This document shows, piece by piece, positions 26,541 through 36,045 of a DNA stretch of 44,537 nt. The stretch lies in assembly GCA_905182585.1 (NCBI GenBank), contig CAJJCC010000012.1, forward strand, positions 1-44,537, in the 5' to 3' direction. Positions within the stretch are counted from its first letter, which is position 1, and the number at the start of each line of letters is the position of its first letter. The notes beneath the pieces were generated by a model. The model was given only the letters and a program-made list of their open reading frames with translations, did not search any database and had not been told where the DNA came from. This DNA comes from an uncultured Flavobacteriales bacterium. Its GTDB lineage: Bacteria > Bacteroidota > Bacteroidia > Flavobacteriales_C > GCA-002722245. Position numbers and translations under genes: made by a program.

Positions 26541-26548
26541 TACTTTTG
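26541..26548 (+). promoter_or_regulatory. -7 box for the PKD adhesin gene
   Basis: TACTTTTG matches TAnnTTTG, 22 bases before the TTG start. It lies 51 bases from the oppositely oriented -7 box of the M43 operon, so both promoters share about 100 bp. Confidence 0.45.
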
Positions 26549-26570
26549 TTTTAGATAAATCTCTCTTATT

Positions 26571-29500
26571 TTGAAGAAAATTATAATTTTAATTTTTGTT
26601 TTTCTTGTCCAAAGTCAAACAATTTTTGGTCAAATAACCGCAAATAAAACAAGTGGCTGCGCACCTTTAACCGGTGTTCAGTTTTCTAGTCCAACAACTG
26701 GAGATTGGGACTTTGGAAACGGCGCAAGTGCAACCGCGCAGTTAGGAGGAACGAATATCTCGACTATTTACGCTGACCATGGTGTTTATACGGTTACTTT
26801 TGATGACGGCTCTGGTCCCATTACTGAAACAATTACCGTTTATGGAAATCCAACACCAGCCTTCTTAATAGACGGACCAGAGAGTGGGTGTGTTCCATTT
26901 TCTACTTCTTTTGGAGACTCTTCTGAAGCACAAGGATCCTCAAGTATTGTGGGTTGGCAATGGGCTTTTGGAGACGGCGCAGCGAGTACTTTTAAAAACC
27001 CAAATCACACATATACAATTTTAGGAACTTACACCGTTTCATTAATTGTAACCGATAATAATGGTTGTGATTCAACTGCTGTGAAAACCGATTATGTTTC
27101 CGTTCAAAACGCTCCAACTGCCAGCTTTACGGCATCTCCAACATCCTCATGTACCGCCCCACTAAATGTGACATTAAATAACAACTCAGTAAATAGTTCA
27201 AGTACAACATCAGACTTGACTTATGAATGGGATTTTGGCGATACTCAAACATCAAACGATGAAAATCCAGCACCACATAACTATTCTTCACCTGGTGTTT
27301 TTGCTTTAAAATTGACGGTTACGGAAGATGGAGGCTGTTCAAGATCTCAAACAAAAATTGTAAGTATAGGAAATCCTATTGCAGCTATTAATGTTGCCGA
27401 CACTGTTTGTTTAAGCAGCAACGTTAACTACTTTAACGGCTCAACAGGTGGTTCTAGTTTTTCTTGGGTTTTTGACGATGGCGGAACGTCTAACTTAGAA
27501 AACCCCCTTCACATATTCAACACTCCTGGTAATCATGATGTTACCTTGACTATATCTGATGGATCTTGCGCTGACACTGTAACCGAATCAGTATTTGTTC
27601 AGGAAGTTATTCCAACACTCTTATCTACTCCTACTTACCTTTGTGAAAAACCATACTGTATTGATTTCACAGCAAATGGAACAGACATTGTAAATTGGTC
27701 TTATGACTTTGGTGACGGGAACGGATCAAATACCCAAAACCCAGAACATTGCTACAATATTGGAGGAGATGAATATACCGTATATTATTATGGAGGATAT
27801 CACTATGAAGCACGAGTAACAGCAACGAACAGTTATGGTTGTTCTGGATCAGCAACGGTTATAGATACTATTTTTCCATTAAGCGCAAATTTTGCTCCAA
27901 ATATTACGCAAGGTTGTGCACCATTAACGATAAACTTTGAAGACTCTTCAGCCTCAGGTTCTTCAATTGTTTCTTACGAATATGATTTTGGTGATGGAAA
28001 CTCTGCAAGTACAGAAAATGCAACTCATACTTTTAATACAGCAGGAGAATACGAAGTTCTTTTAACCTTAGAAAATGCAAATGGATGTAGAGATACTTCT
28101 TTCCCAATTCAAATACAAGTTGGAGATACAATTGATGTTGACTTAAACATCTCCCCGTCAACGGTTTGTATAGGTGATACTGTTACAATAACTGACGCTT
28201 CAAGTGATTCTCGTATTGACTATTACCATTTCTCTACTGATGAAAATAGAGGCTCAGAATCTTGTCCAGACTCACCAACCCAGCAGTGGTCTTACTTTCA
28301 CGAAGCAGGACAACATGATGTAACTTTTTATGCTAATTATAATGGTTGTATTAGCGAAAAAGTATTTACAGGCGCTGTCACCGTTAATGGTCCTTCATCA
28401 TACTTTAAATGGTCGGGACTATGTGCCAGCCCAACTGAAATAAATCTTACTGCCACTGTTGATCAAGTTGATAGTCTTTATTGGTACTTTGGTGACGGAG
28501 ATACTTTAAAATCAAATAATTTAGCAGACACGGCAATAACTCATGTATATGATACCTCAGGAAATTATACGGTTTACTTAATTTCCACAAATTCCACTAC
28601 GGGATGTCAAAACGATACAGATTCAATGGTTGTAACGGTTAGAATGTTAGAAGCTGTCATTGATCAGGACTCCCTGATTTGCTCTGGAGGGTTTACTCCT
28701 TCTGGTGAACTTTCAATTGATGTTAACGGTAATTGTGACAATTCATATCGTTGGGATTACGGTGACGGATCTAACATGTACTTATCTGATGATCCAAATT
28801 GGCCAACTGCAATTACAGATACCGGAACATACACAATTCGATTAATGGTATATGATGTTAACGGCTGTAGGGATACTACAGAAAAAACAATAACCATAAC
28901 AGACATTTATGCTGGTTTTATGTCCGACACAACAACCGGTTGTTTACCATTAACCATAAACCTAACAGATACCTCAAAGAGCGTCTCTCCGATTGCTTCG
29001 TGGTCTTGGAATTATGATGATGGAAACACTGGAACTGGCGAAACTTCATCACACACTTTTACAGAAGTAACTTCATTTTTTGATATCGAACTTACGGTAA
29101 CAGACACACTAGGGTGTGTTGATACAGAGAAATTAAGAATAAACGCAATAATTCCTGATTCAAACTTTACAGTAAACGACCGTACTATTTGTGTAGGGGA
29201 TGAAGTAACATTTAATTTAAATAACGAAAACTCAATGAGCTCAGCAGTTTGGAGTTTCGGGAATCAAGGCACGGCAAACGATCTTAATCCAACATTCCAA
29301 TTTGACACCTCTGGAGATTACACAATTAACGTTCAACTTACAGATACTAATGGTTGTATAGCTGAAAGAACTATAACTAATTATGTTTTTGTTGACGACT
29401 ACCCTATTGTTGGGTTCACTTCTGTAATTACCGACAACGGCGATACAATTAATAACGAGAGTGTTATTTGCTATCCTGAGCAAGTAACATTTACCGACAC

Positions 29501-30974
29501 TTCTATTTCAACATTTGGGGTTACTTCATTTGGGTCGAGAACCTGGGATCTTGGTGTATCAAGCCCTATTGTTCCTTCAGAATCTGTTTCTTGGAACTAC
29601 AACAAACCAGGGGATTACTATATAACTTTAATTGAAGAAACTTCAAATGGCTGTAGGGATACAGTTTTGGACACAATTAGTGTTGTAGGGCCTGTTGCCA
29701 ATTTTTCATTGAGTGAAACTTTAATTTGTGTTGGTGATGAAATTACTTTTGATATCATTGACTCAACAGACGTCTTTGCTTATCAGTGGGATTTCGGTAA
29801 CGGTGCAGGAACTGACACTATTCTAACAAATGATGTTTTAAGTTCAGAGGTGTCTAATCAATATTTTGAAGTCCCTTTAGGAGGAAATACCGTAGCGACA
29901 CTGATAATTTGGAGTAAAGATTTTGTTTGTGATTATCCTGTTAAAAACAACATCTCTGTTCACAATGTTGAGGCTAAATTTGAATTTGAAGACTCAACAG
30001 TATGTTTAAATGATGAGGTTGTTTTTAACGATAGCTCTTTAACAACAGGCTCAACAAATTATTTTTGGGATATCGGGGATGGTAATACATCCACGTCTAC
30101 TGAACCATTCAGTCAATCATACGAAAACTCTGGTACAGGCACATATTCTGTTGTATTAATTCTAAACGATCCAATAACAGGCTGTAAAGACACAATGATT
30201 AAAACATTAGAAATTCTTCCACGTCCAGTTGTTTCAGCAACAGATGGAGAGATGTGTTTTGGTGATTCAGCATTAATTACCGCCTCAGGTGCTTTATCTT
30301 ATTCTTGGAATGATCCAATTGAAATTTTATATCCAGATTCAAGCGCTAGTTATGCGCTAGCTGATCAAACGATTACCTATACTGTAACAGGAACGGATAC
30401 AAATGGCTGTGTAGAGACTGCTCAATCAACTGTCACGGTCGTTGAAGAGCAAGATTTAATTGAAGAAAGAGAATGTATTATAATTGGCGAAAATGCAACT
30501 ATTGGATTTGATTACGGACCTGGCTTCACATATGACTGGACAACTGGTCCTACTGATTTTTTAGTTTGTAAAGACTGTGCGGTTCAAACAATAACAATTA
30601 CAGAAGAGGTCGATTCAATAGAATACGAGGTTACCTACAGCGATCGATTAGGATGTTTTCCTAAAGTTGATAAATATACTGTTTGTGTTGAAGATAAATA
30701 TACTTTTGATGTCCCCTCAGCGTTTACACCTAATGGAACTGGAGAGAATAACGTTGTATATATAAAAGGTCATGGAGTTCAAGAGTTGATTTACTTCCGA
30801 ATCTATAATAGATGGGGTGAAATGGTTTTTGAAACAAACGATATTAATCAAGGTTGGGATGGTACTTATAAAGGAAATGCTCAAGACATGGAGACTTTTG
30901 TATATCAAGCTAAGGTGCAATTTTACAATGACAAGTTTGGTGAAAAGGGTGGAGAAATCACTCTAATTAGATAA
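26571..30974 (+). CDS. Large PKD-repeat surface protein with T9SS type B sorting domain
   Basis: 1467 residues. The start is TTG: an in-frame TAA lies at 26556, no ATG follows until far inside the mature protein, and the TTG opens a perfect signal peptide (MKKIIILIFVFLVQ...FGQ). About 14 PKD-like beta-sandwich repeats follow, with cores such as WDFGDG and YEYDFGDGN, many ending in a conserved xxGC. Two Ig-like segments come next. The last about 90 residues are a gliding-motility-associated C-terminal domain (SAFTPNGTGENN, FRIYNRWGEMVFET, GWDGTYKG), the type B sorting signal. Probably a surface adhesin exported with the divergent SprF-like module. Asp-rich loops could bind calcium. Confidence 0.93.
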   Translation: MKKIIILIFVFLVQSQTIFGQITANKTSGCAPLTGVQFSSPTTGDWDFGNGASATAQLGGTNISTIYADHGVYTVTFDDGSGPITETITVYGNPTPAFLIDGPESGCVPFSTSFGDSSEAQGSSSIVGWQWAFGDGAASTFKNPNHTYTILGTYTVSLIVTDNNGCDSTAVKTDYVSVQNAPTASFTASPTSSCTAPLNVTLNNNSVNSSSTTSDLTYEWDFGDTQTSNDENPAPHNYSSPGVFALKLTVTEDGGCSRSQTKIVSIGNPIAAINVADTVCLSSNVNYFNGSTGGSSFSWVFDDGGTSNLENPLHIFNTPGNHDVTLTISDGSCADTVTESVFVQEVIPTLLSTPTYLCEKPYCIDFTANGTDIVNWSYDFGDGNGSNTQNPEHCYNIGGDEYTVYYYGGYHYEARVTATNSYGCSGSATVIDTIFPLSANFAPNITQGCAPLTINFEDSSASGSSIVSYEYDFGDGNSASTENATHTFNTAGEYEVLLTLENANGCRDTSFPIQIQVGDTIDVDLNISPSTVCIGDTVTITDASSDSRIDYYHFSTDENRGSESCPDSPTQQWSYFHEAGQHDVTFYANYNGCISEKVFTGAVTVNGPSSYFKWSGLCASPTEINLTATVDQVDSLYWYFGDGDTLKSNNLADTAITHVYDTSGNYTVYLISTNSTTGCQNDTDSMVVTVRMLEAVIDQDSLICSGGFTPSGELSIDVNGNCDNSYRWDYGDGSNMYLSDDPNWPTAITDTGTYTIRLMVYDVNGCRDTTEKTITITDIYAGFMSDTTTGCLPLTINLTDTSKSVSPIASWSWNYDDGNTGTGETSSHTFTEVTSFFDIELTVTDTLGCVDTEKLRINAIIPDSNFTVNDRTICVGDEVTFNLNNENSMSSAVWSFGNQGTANDLNPTFQFDTSGDYTINVQLTDTNGCIAERTITNYVFVDDYPIVGFTSVITDNGDTINNESVICYPEQVTFTDTSISTFGVTSFGSRTWDLGVSSPIVPSESVSWNYNKPGDYYITLIEETSNGCRDTVLDTISVVGPVANFSLSETLICVGDEITFDIIDSTDVFAYQWDFGNGAGTDTILTNDVLSSEVSNQYFEVPLGGNTVATLIIWSKDFVCDYPVKNNISVHNVEAKFEFEDSTVCLNDEVVFNDSSLTTGSTNYFWDIGDGNTSTSTEPFSQSYENSGTGTYSVVLILNDPITGCKDTMIKTLEILPRPVVSATDGEMCFGDSALITASGALSYSWNDPIEILYPDSSASYALADQTITYTVTGTDTNGCVETAQSTVTVVEEQDLIEERECIIIGENATIGFDYGPGFTYDWTTGPTDFLVCKDCAVQTITITEEVDSIEYEVTYSDRLGCFPKVDKYTVCVEDKYTFDVPSAFTPNGTGENNVVYIKGHGVQELIYFRIYNRWGEMVFETNDINQGWDGTYKGNAQDMETFVYQAKVQFYNDKFGEKGGEITLIR

Positions 30975-31051
30975 AAAACTGTGCATAAGTTTAATTTTAA
31001 TAAAAGAACAGGTAGCCTCTAGTTTGATGTCCGCCATATAAAAAACTTATT

Positions 31052-31462
31052 ATGAAAAAATTGAAAATAATTGCTTCATTCTTAATTACTGGAGCTTTTT
31101 TTACTGCCTGTAAAGAAGAAATTACGGAGTGCGATATTGACGGTGCGATTTGCACTGAACTGTTCAAGGTTGTTAGTGTTGAAGTTAAAGACGAAAGTGA
31201 TCAACCTATCCTTTTGGATAGTATATCTGTTGTAAAAAGTGGAACTTCTGAGGTATTGTTCACAGAAAATACAACAAGCACAAATGGTGTTTACAAATTG
31301 ATTTCTGACACAGAAATAAACGATATCGTAAAAGAAGGAACTGATGTTACTTTTTACGGTTATTCAAATGATTCACAAATTATATCCGAGAACTACAAAG
31401 TAGGTCACGATTGTTGCCACGTTGTTTTCCTCAGTGGAGTTCAAGTTTTAATTTTAGAATAA
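31052..31462 (+). CDS. Putative lipoprotein of unknown function
   Basis: 136 residues. A signal peptide ending GAFFTAC gives a lipobox Cys near residue 20. The mature part is about 115 residues of probable beta structure (VVSVEVKDESDQPILLDSISV), resembling small carboxypeptidase-regulatory-like folds. Two adjacent cysteines (DCCH) occur near the C-terminus. It lies 77 bases after the PKD gene in the same direction and could be a partner, but no homologue is recognised. Confidence 0.75.
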   Translation: MKKLKIIASFLITGAFFTACKEEITECDIDGAICTELFKVVSVEVKDESDQPILLDSISVVKSGTSEVLFTENTTSTNGVYKLISDTEINDIVKEGTDVTFYGYSNDSQIISENYKVGHDCCHVVFLSGVQVLILE

Positions 31463-31463
31463 A

Positions 31464-31670
31464 TTATCTATCCTCTAGAGGATTCAAATCGTAGTCTGCA
31501 TTTTTAGCTAAAACTTTTCGTGTTATTCCAAACACAGCCGCAAGCAAATAAATTAAACACTTAGACGCTTGTACTTTTGGAGGTCTTATCTTTTTTGGGG
31601 AAATAATTTCCAGTTTCTGCGCTGTGTCAAAAACCAAACACCCCGTCTCTAATCTAATTAATTTATACAC
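31464..31670 (-). CDS. Small 68-aa hypothetical protein
   Basis: Begins MYKLIRLETG and ends DYDLNPLEDR; basic middle with a short hydrophobic stretch (CLIYLLAAVFG, about 38-48). It fills a gap between a convergent lipoprotein gene (1 base away) and the ABC gene, with a balanced amino-acid composition rather than the Leu/Phe/Ile-rich make-up of shadow ORFs. No promoter or family recognised. Real gene likely but not certain. Confidence 0.5.
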   Translation of the reverse strand: MYKLIRLETGCLVFDTAQKLEIISPKKIRPPKVQASKCLIYLLAAVFGITRKVLAKNADYDLNPLEDR

Positions 31671-31830
31671 TTGCTCTATAAAAATATAGCTTCAATTAGT
31701 GTTTTCCTTAGATTGTTTAATAAAAACAATGAAAAGTTAACGCACGGTGGATTTCTTAAACATATTTGTAAATTTACTTTGCGCATAATGAAGTTTTTGA
31801 GGAGACTTTAAAATTTGCAAAACCACTACT

Positions 31831-33582
31831 ATGGCAAACAAGATTCTTGATATAAACAACCTTGTTACTGAGTTCATCAGCGACAACAATAGCGTTAAAG
31901 CTGTAAACAATGTTTCATTTTCGATTCATGAAAATGAAATTGTTGGGATTGTAGGAGAATCAGGATCGGGGAAGTCGGTCACTAGCCTAAGCGCAATGGG
32001 ATTGATCCCGTCGCCCCCGGGGAAAATCACAAACGGGGAAATTCTTTTTACTAAAAAAAACGGCGAAACAGTTAATATACTTAATCTAAGCCCTAAGGAG
32101 TTAAGAAATATTAGAGGAAAGGAAATGAGTATGATTTTCCAAGAACCAATGACTTCTTTAAATCCTGTTTTCACTTGTGGAAACCAAGTGACAGAAGCCT
32201 TGATTTTGCATGAAAAACTATCCAAGTCTGAAGCGAAAATAAAAGCGATTGAACTTTTCAAACAAGTTGAATTACCACGTCCTGAAAAAATATTCAAGCA
32301 ATACCCTCATCAGATTTCAGGAGGACAAAAACAGCGAGTGATGATTGCTATGGCAATAAGCTGTAATCCACGGTTATTAATTGCAGATGAACCAACAACG
32401 GCTTTAGATGTTACTGTTCAAAAAACGATTTTAAACCTCATGAAGTCTATTCAAGAGGAAACTAAAATGGGAATCTTATTTATTACACACGACCTAGGAG
32501 TTATTGCGGAACTAGCAGACAAAATAGTGGTGATGTATAAAGGAGAAGTAGTTGAACAAGGGTTTGTAAAAGACATTTTTAACAACCCTCAGCACCCTTA
32601 TACAAAAGGATTACTAGCTTGCAGACCTCCTTTGACAGTTCGGTATTCAAAATTACCGACAGTTCCTGATTTTATGGAAACACTGGAAAATGGAGAAATA
32701 GTATCTAAACAGGCCGACGTTAAGGAATACGTTAAAAGCTTAGTATTACCGAATTCGATACGCGTAAGTAACCATAAAAAACTATATGACCAGAAACCTG
32801 TTTTGGAAATTAAAAACCTTAAAACGTATTACTCCCTTCAAAAAAATATTTGGGGAAAAACAACTAGTTACGTAAAAGCCGTTGACGACGTGAGTTTTGA
32901 TGTGTTCCCAGGTGAAACGTTAGGCTTAATTGGAGAATCGGGGTGTGGGAAAACGACAACAGGGAAGTCCATTATTCAACTGAACGAGATTCATGATGGA
33001 GAAATATTTTACAAAGGGAAAGATGTTCTGAAAATGAACAAAAAAGAACTTATGCTCTTTAGGAGAGAGGTTCAAATTATCTTTCAAGACCCATATTCTT
33101 CTTTAAACCCAAGAATAACAATCGGTAACGCTATCATGGAGCCCATGAAAGTGCATCGGATTTTAGCTGATGACGTAGATCGTAAAAAAAGAGTTATCGA
33201 ACTTTTAAAAACCGTAAATCTCCTACCCGAACATTTTAATAATTATCCACATCAATTTAGTGGCGGACAAAGACAGCGTGTTTGTATTGCGCGTACTTTA
33301 GCCATGGAGCCTAAATTTATTATCTGTGACGAAAGTGTAAGCGCGCTTGACGTTTCTGTTCAAGCTCAAGTATTAAACCTCTTAAACGACCTTAAAAAAG
33401 ATTTTGGGTTAACCTATATTTTTATCTCTCATGATTTATCTGTGATCAAATACATGTGTGATAGAATGGTTGTAATGAATCAAAAAGGTAAAATTGAACA
33501 AATAGGCGAATGCGACGAAATTTACAAAAACCCACAAACAGCATACACCCAAAGCCTTATCGACGCGATTCCAAAGGTTTAA
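31831..33582 (+). CDS. Tandem ABC transporter ATPase (oligopeptide/dipeptide type)
   Basis: 583 residues with two nucleotide-binding domains, as in fused DppD-DppF, YejF or GsiA. Domain 1 (about 1-270) has GESGSGKS, SGGQKQR and LLIADEPTTALD. Domain 2 (about 310-583) has GESGCGKTT, SGGQRQR and ICDESVSALD. Each is followed by the oligopeptide-transporter tail (YTKGLLACRP, YTQSLIDAIP). It powers import or export of peptides or similar solutes. No permease or binding protein is adjacent, so its partners are encoded elsewhere. Confidence 0.93.
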   Translation: MANKILDINNLVTEFISDNNSVKAVNNVSFSIHENEIVGIVGESGSGKSVTSLSAMGLIPSPPGKITNGEILFTKKNGETVNILNLSPKELRNIRGKEMSMIFQEPMTSLNPVFTCGNQVTEALILHEKLSKSEAKIKAIELFKQVELPRPEKIFKQYPHQISGGQKQRVMIAMAISCNPRLLIADEPTTALDVTVQKTILNLMKSIQEETKMGILFITHDLGVIAELADKIVVMYKGEVVEQGFVKDIFNNPQHPYTKGLLACRPPLTVRYSKLPTVPDFMETLENGEIVSKQADVKEYVKSLVLPNSIRVSNHKKLYDQKPVLEIKNLKTYYSLQKNIWGKTTSYVKAVDDVSFDVFPGETLGLIGESGCGKTTTGKSIIQLNEIHDGEIFYKGKDVLKMNKKELMLFRREVQIIFQDPYSSLNPRITIGNAIMEPMKVHRILADDVDRKKRVIELLKTVNLLPEHFNNYPHQFSGGQRQRVCIARTLAMEPKFIICDESVSALDVSVQAQVLNLLNDLKKDFGLTYIFISHDLSVIKYMCDRMVVMNQKGKIEQIGECDEIYKNPQTAYTQSLIDAIPKV

Positions 33583-33645
33583 TCATTCACCTGATACTTG
33601 AACCGCTTGATGTAAGCTTAAGGTTAAAAAAACAAGATTATACCT

Positions 33646-36045
33646 TTAAAAATTAAAATAAACCGAAGCCATTAAATTCCTTCCTGGGGAGCTTATTCCT
33701 GACGCAAAAGTTTTATAATGCGCATCTAATAAGTTTTCCGCTGCAACTTGGATTTTTAAATCTTTATATAAATACATAAAAGCGGAAATATTTAAAGTAG
33801 CCCAAGCTGGAGAGCCGTAACCATAAACGGCTTCGTCTGGATTATCGTTCAAAACATTAAAGTCTCTCCAGTCTTTTTTTCCGTTAAACCTTGTATACAC
33901 TGAAAACTTTAAGCGCTTTAACTTATAATTTAAGCTGGTTTTTCCATAAAACGGAGGAATGTGTGGGACATTCTCATTTTCTCCTTTAAAATGTGCTTTA
34001 GTTACGGTTGCTGTTGAATGCCAGTTTAACGTGTTTGATAGTTTCAACCTTAATGCTATAAACCCGCCATAAACATTTGCTACCCCATCATTTTGTACGC
34101 TTACCAGATTTACATTATCACCATTTAAATCAACAGTCGAAACACCATCTATATTCGTTGGTAATTTTGTCATCAAATCAACTACTTGAGTGTAAAAAAA
34201 AGCCACATCTATATCAAAATATCGATTCATGTAATTGCTTCCAACTTCTCCATTTATAGATGTTTCAGGTTTTAGGTTTGGATTAGGAATTGTTAAAACT
34301 CCCTTTTTTTCAAAAATTTTACTAAAATCATCCACATTAGGCGCTTTAAACGCTGAAGATATAGAGCTATAAAATTTATAATTAGCCTTATGGTAAACAT
34401 AACCCGCAGAAGATGTTAAGGCTTGGTTTATCAAGCTCTTTTTTTGAATGCCTATTAGATCAATAATTTCATTTGATTCAAAATCCGATAAAATACTAGA
34501 TGTAGAATATCGTAGCCCCCCCTTAAAAAGATGTCTCTTTACCTTTTTTTGCAACGCCAAATAAATTGCCCCAGAAAAAAACTTAGACCCCATACCTGGA
34601 TACCTCGTTGATAAAAAACCCCGTTCTTTTGTGGTAATATTTTGGGTGTAGGCTTCAGAGTTAACTTGATTGTGTAATAACTCAATACCGTAATTTAATT
34701 TTAAACTTTGTGTTGAATCCAAGTATTTAATAAAATCAGAATTTAAGGAGTAAACACTTACGTCTTCCTCATTAAATTCTTTTATAGAAGATTGATACTG
34801 TCTGCTTATTCTATCTTCTTCAATAAATTGATATGCAAGAATATTGTTATTATAATCAAACAACTTTGTCTTTTTATCTATTTCTGTAGAAAAAGACATA
34901 AGCGTTCTATTTTGCGGACCGTAATACCATTCTCCGTACCTCAAAACGCCATCACGATATTCATTCAACTTATCAACTCTTGGTACATCCGAAGAAGTTG
35001 AATGCTGGAAGTTCAGCTTATATTTAAGATTCAATGTTGGTTGATAGAGTCCTTTCCATAACAAATCGGTTTGACTATAACCTGATCCAACTACAGTGTT
35101 TTCATCAGTATTTACAACCATACTATCCTTTCCTCCTGATTGAGTAATAAAGTGCTTAATTTTCCCAAACTCATCAAAGCCATGAAGCCTTGTTTTTCCC
35201 ATTGTTAAATCATTAAACTTACTTTGAGTTATACCAACAATATAACCTAGCCTTTTAGAACCTGTGTTATAAGATAAATGCGCAACCTTAGCATCTAAAG
35301 CTGATTGATATCGAATGGCTCCAGTAATTTCATCCACCTTAATAGAATCTACCGTTTTTAATTTTGGATCCCTCGTTTTAAAATGAATTACCCCACCCAG
35401 CGCGTCACTTCCATAAATCAAAGAGTTGGGTCCAAATATAACTTCGGTCCCTTCTAACATATTTGGATCTATCGAAATTGCATTTTGCAAATGACCGCCT
35501 CGGTAAATAGCATTATTCATTCGAACTCCATCCACAACCAATAAAATTCTATTTGCTTCAAACCCTCTTATTATTGGACTACCTCCTCCTAATTGACTTT
35601 TTTGAATCAAAACCTGTCCTGTATTTGCCAACATATCCGCACTATTTACAGGCGCTTGCTGTTGGATGTTTTCTTTTGAAATAGATTTTGTTTGTGTTAT
35701 CAATTCATAGGTTGTCTCTTTTGTTTTGGATAAAACAGTTACCTTAACCTGGTCTATAATATTTACTAGCTTTTCTAAGTAAATATTACCTTGCTCAACA
35801 AATACGTATTTAGGAAGCACTACTGTCTGGAAGGACTGATGAATTATTTGCAAAAGCTCTTCTTTATCTTGAAATATGGTTAAATCGACCCTCCCTTCTT
35901 TATCAGAAAATACAGACTCATCCATTGTTATATTAGCAACTAATACATTTTTTATAGGAGTAGAGTCTTGTTTATAGAAGTATACAGACTGTGCCTGACT
36001 TGTAAAAAGTACAATAATAAATACACGCAATAACAAATACCTCAT
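33646..36045 (-). CDS. TonB-dependent outer-membrane receptor, heme-receptor-like
   Basis: 799 residues. A signal peptide (about 1-18) is followed by a short carboxypeptidase-regulatory-like domain (about 20-95). The plug (about 115-230) contains GSPIIRGFEANRILLVVDGVRMN and IYGSDALGGVIHF. The rest is a 22-strand barrel ending in Phe (ASVYFNF). FKAPNVDDF followed by NPNLKPE resembles the FRAP/NPNL region of heme and hemoglobin receptors, so heme or another iron source is a reasonable but unproven ligand. Its ATG shares the A of the recO TGA (TGATG), giving coupled translation. Confidence 0.9.
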   Translation of the reverse strand: MRYLLLRVFIIVLFTSQAQSVYFYKQDSTPIKNVLVANITMDESVFSDKEGRVDLTIFQDKEELLQIIHQSFQTVVLPKYVFVEQGNIYLEKLVNIIDQVKVTVLSKTKETTYELITQTKSISKENIQQQAPVNSADMLANTGQVLIQKSQLGGGSPIIRGFEANRILLVVDGVRMNNAIYRGGHLQNAISIDPNMLEGTEVIFGPNSLIYGSDALGGVIHFKTRDPKLKTVDSIKVDEITGAIRYQSALDAKVAHLSYNTGSKRLGYIVGITQSKFNDLTMGKTRLHGFDEFGKIKHFITQSGGKDSMVVNTDENTVVGSGYSQTDLLWKGLYQPTLNLKYKLNFQHSTSSDVPRVDKLNEYRDGVLRYGEWYYGPQNRTLMSFSTEIDKKTKLFDYNNNILAYQFIEEDRISRQYQSSIKEFNEEDVSVYSLNSDFIKYLDSTQSLKLNYGIELLHNQVNSEAYTQNITTKERGFLSTRYPGMGSKFFSGAIYLALQKKVKRHLFKGGLRYSTSSILSDFESNEIIDLIGIQKKSLINQALTSSAGYVYHKANYKFYSSISSAFKAPNVDDFSKIFEKKGVLTIPNPNLKPETSINGEVGSNYMNRYFDIDVAFFYTQVVDLMTKLPTNIDGVSTVDLNGDNVNLVSVQNDGVANVYGGFIALRLKLSNTLNWHSTATVTKAHFKGENENVPHIPPFYGKTSLNYKLKRLKFSVYTRFNGKKDWRDFNVLNDNPDEAVYGYGSPAWATLNISAFMYLYKDLKIQVAAENLLDAHYKTFASGISSPGRNLMASVYFNF

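Noticed and set aside
31470-31483. 14-bp perfect palindrome ATCCTCTAGAGGAT
   Set aside because: It falls in the last codons of the 68-aa ORF and has no T-run or second copy nearby, so it is probably chance.
31926-32297. 123-aa minus-strand ORF
   Set aside because: It is antisense to the first ATPase domain of the ABC gene, including the Walker A region; a shadow frame.
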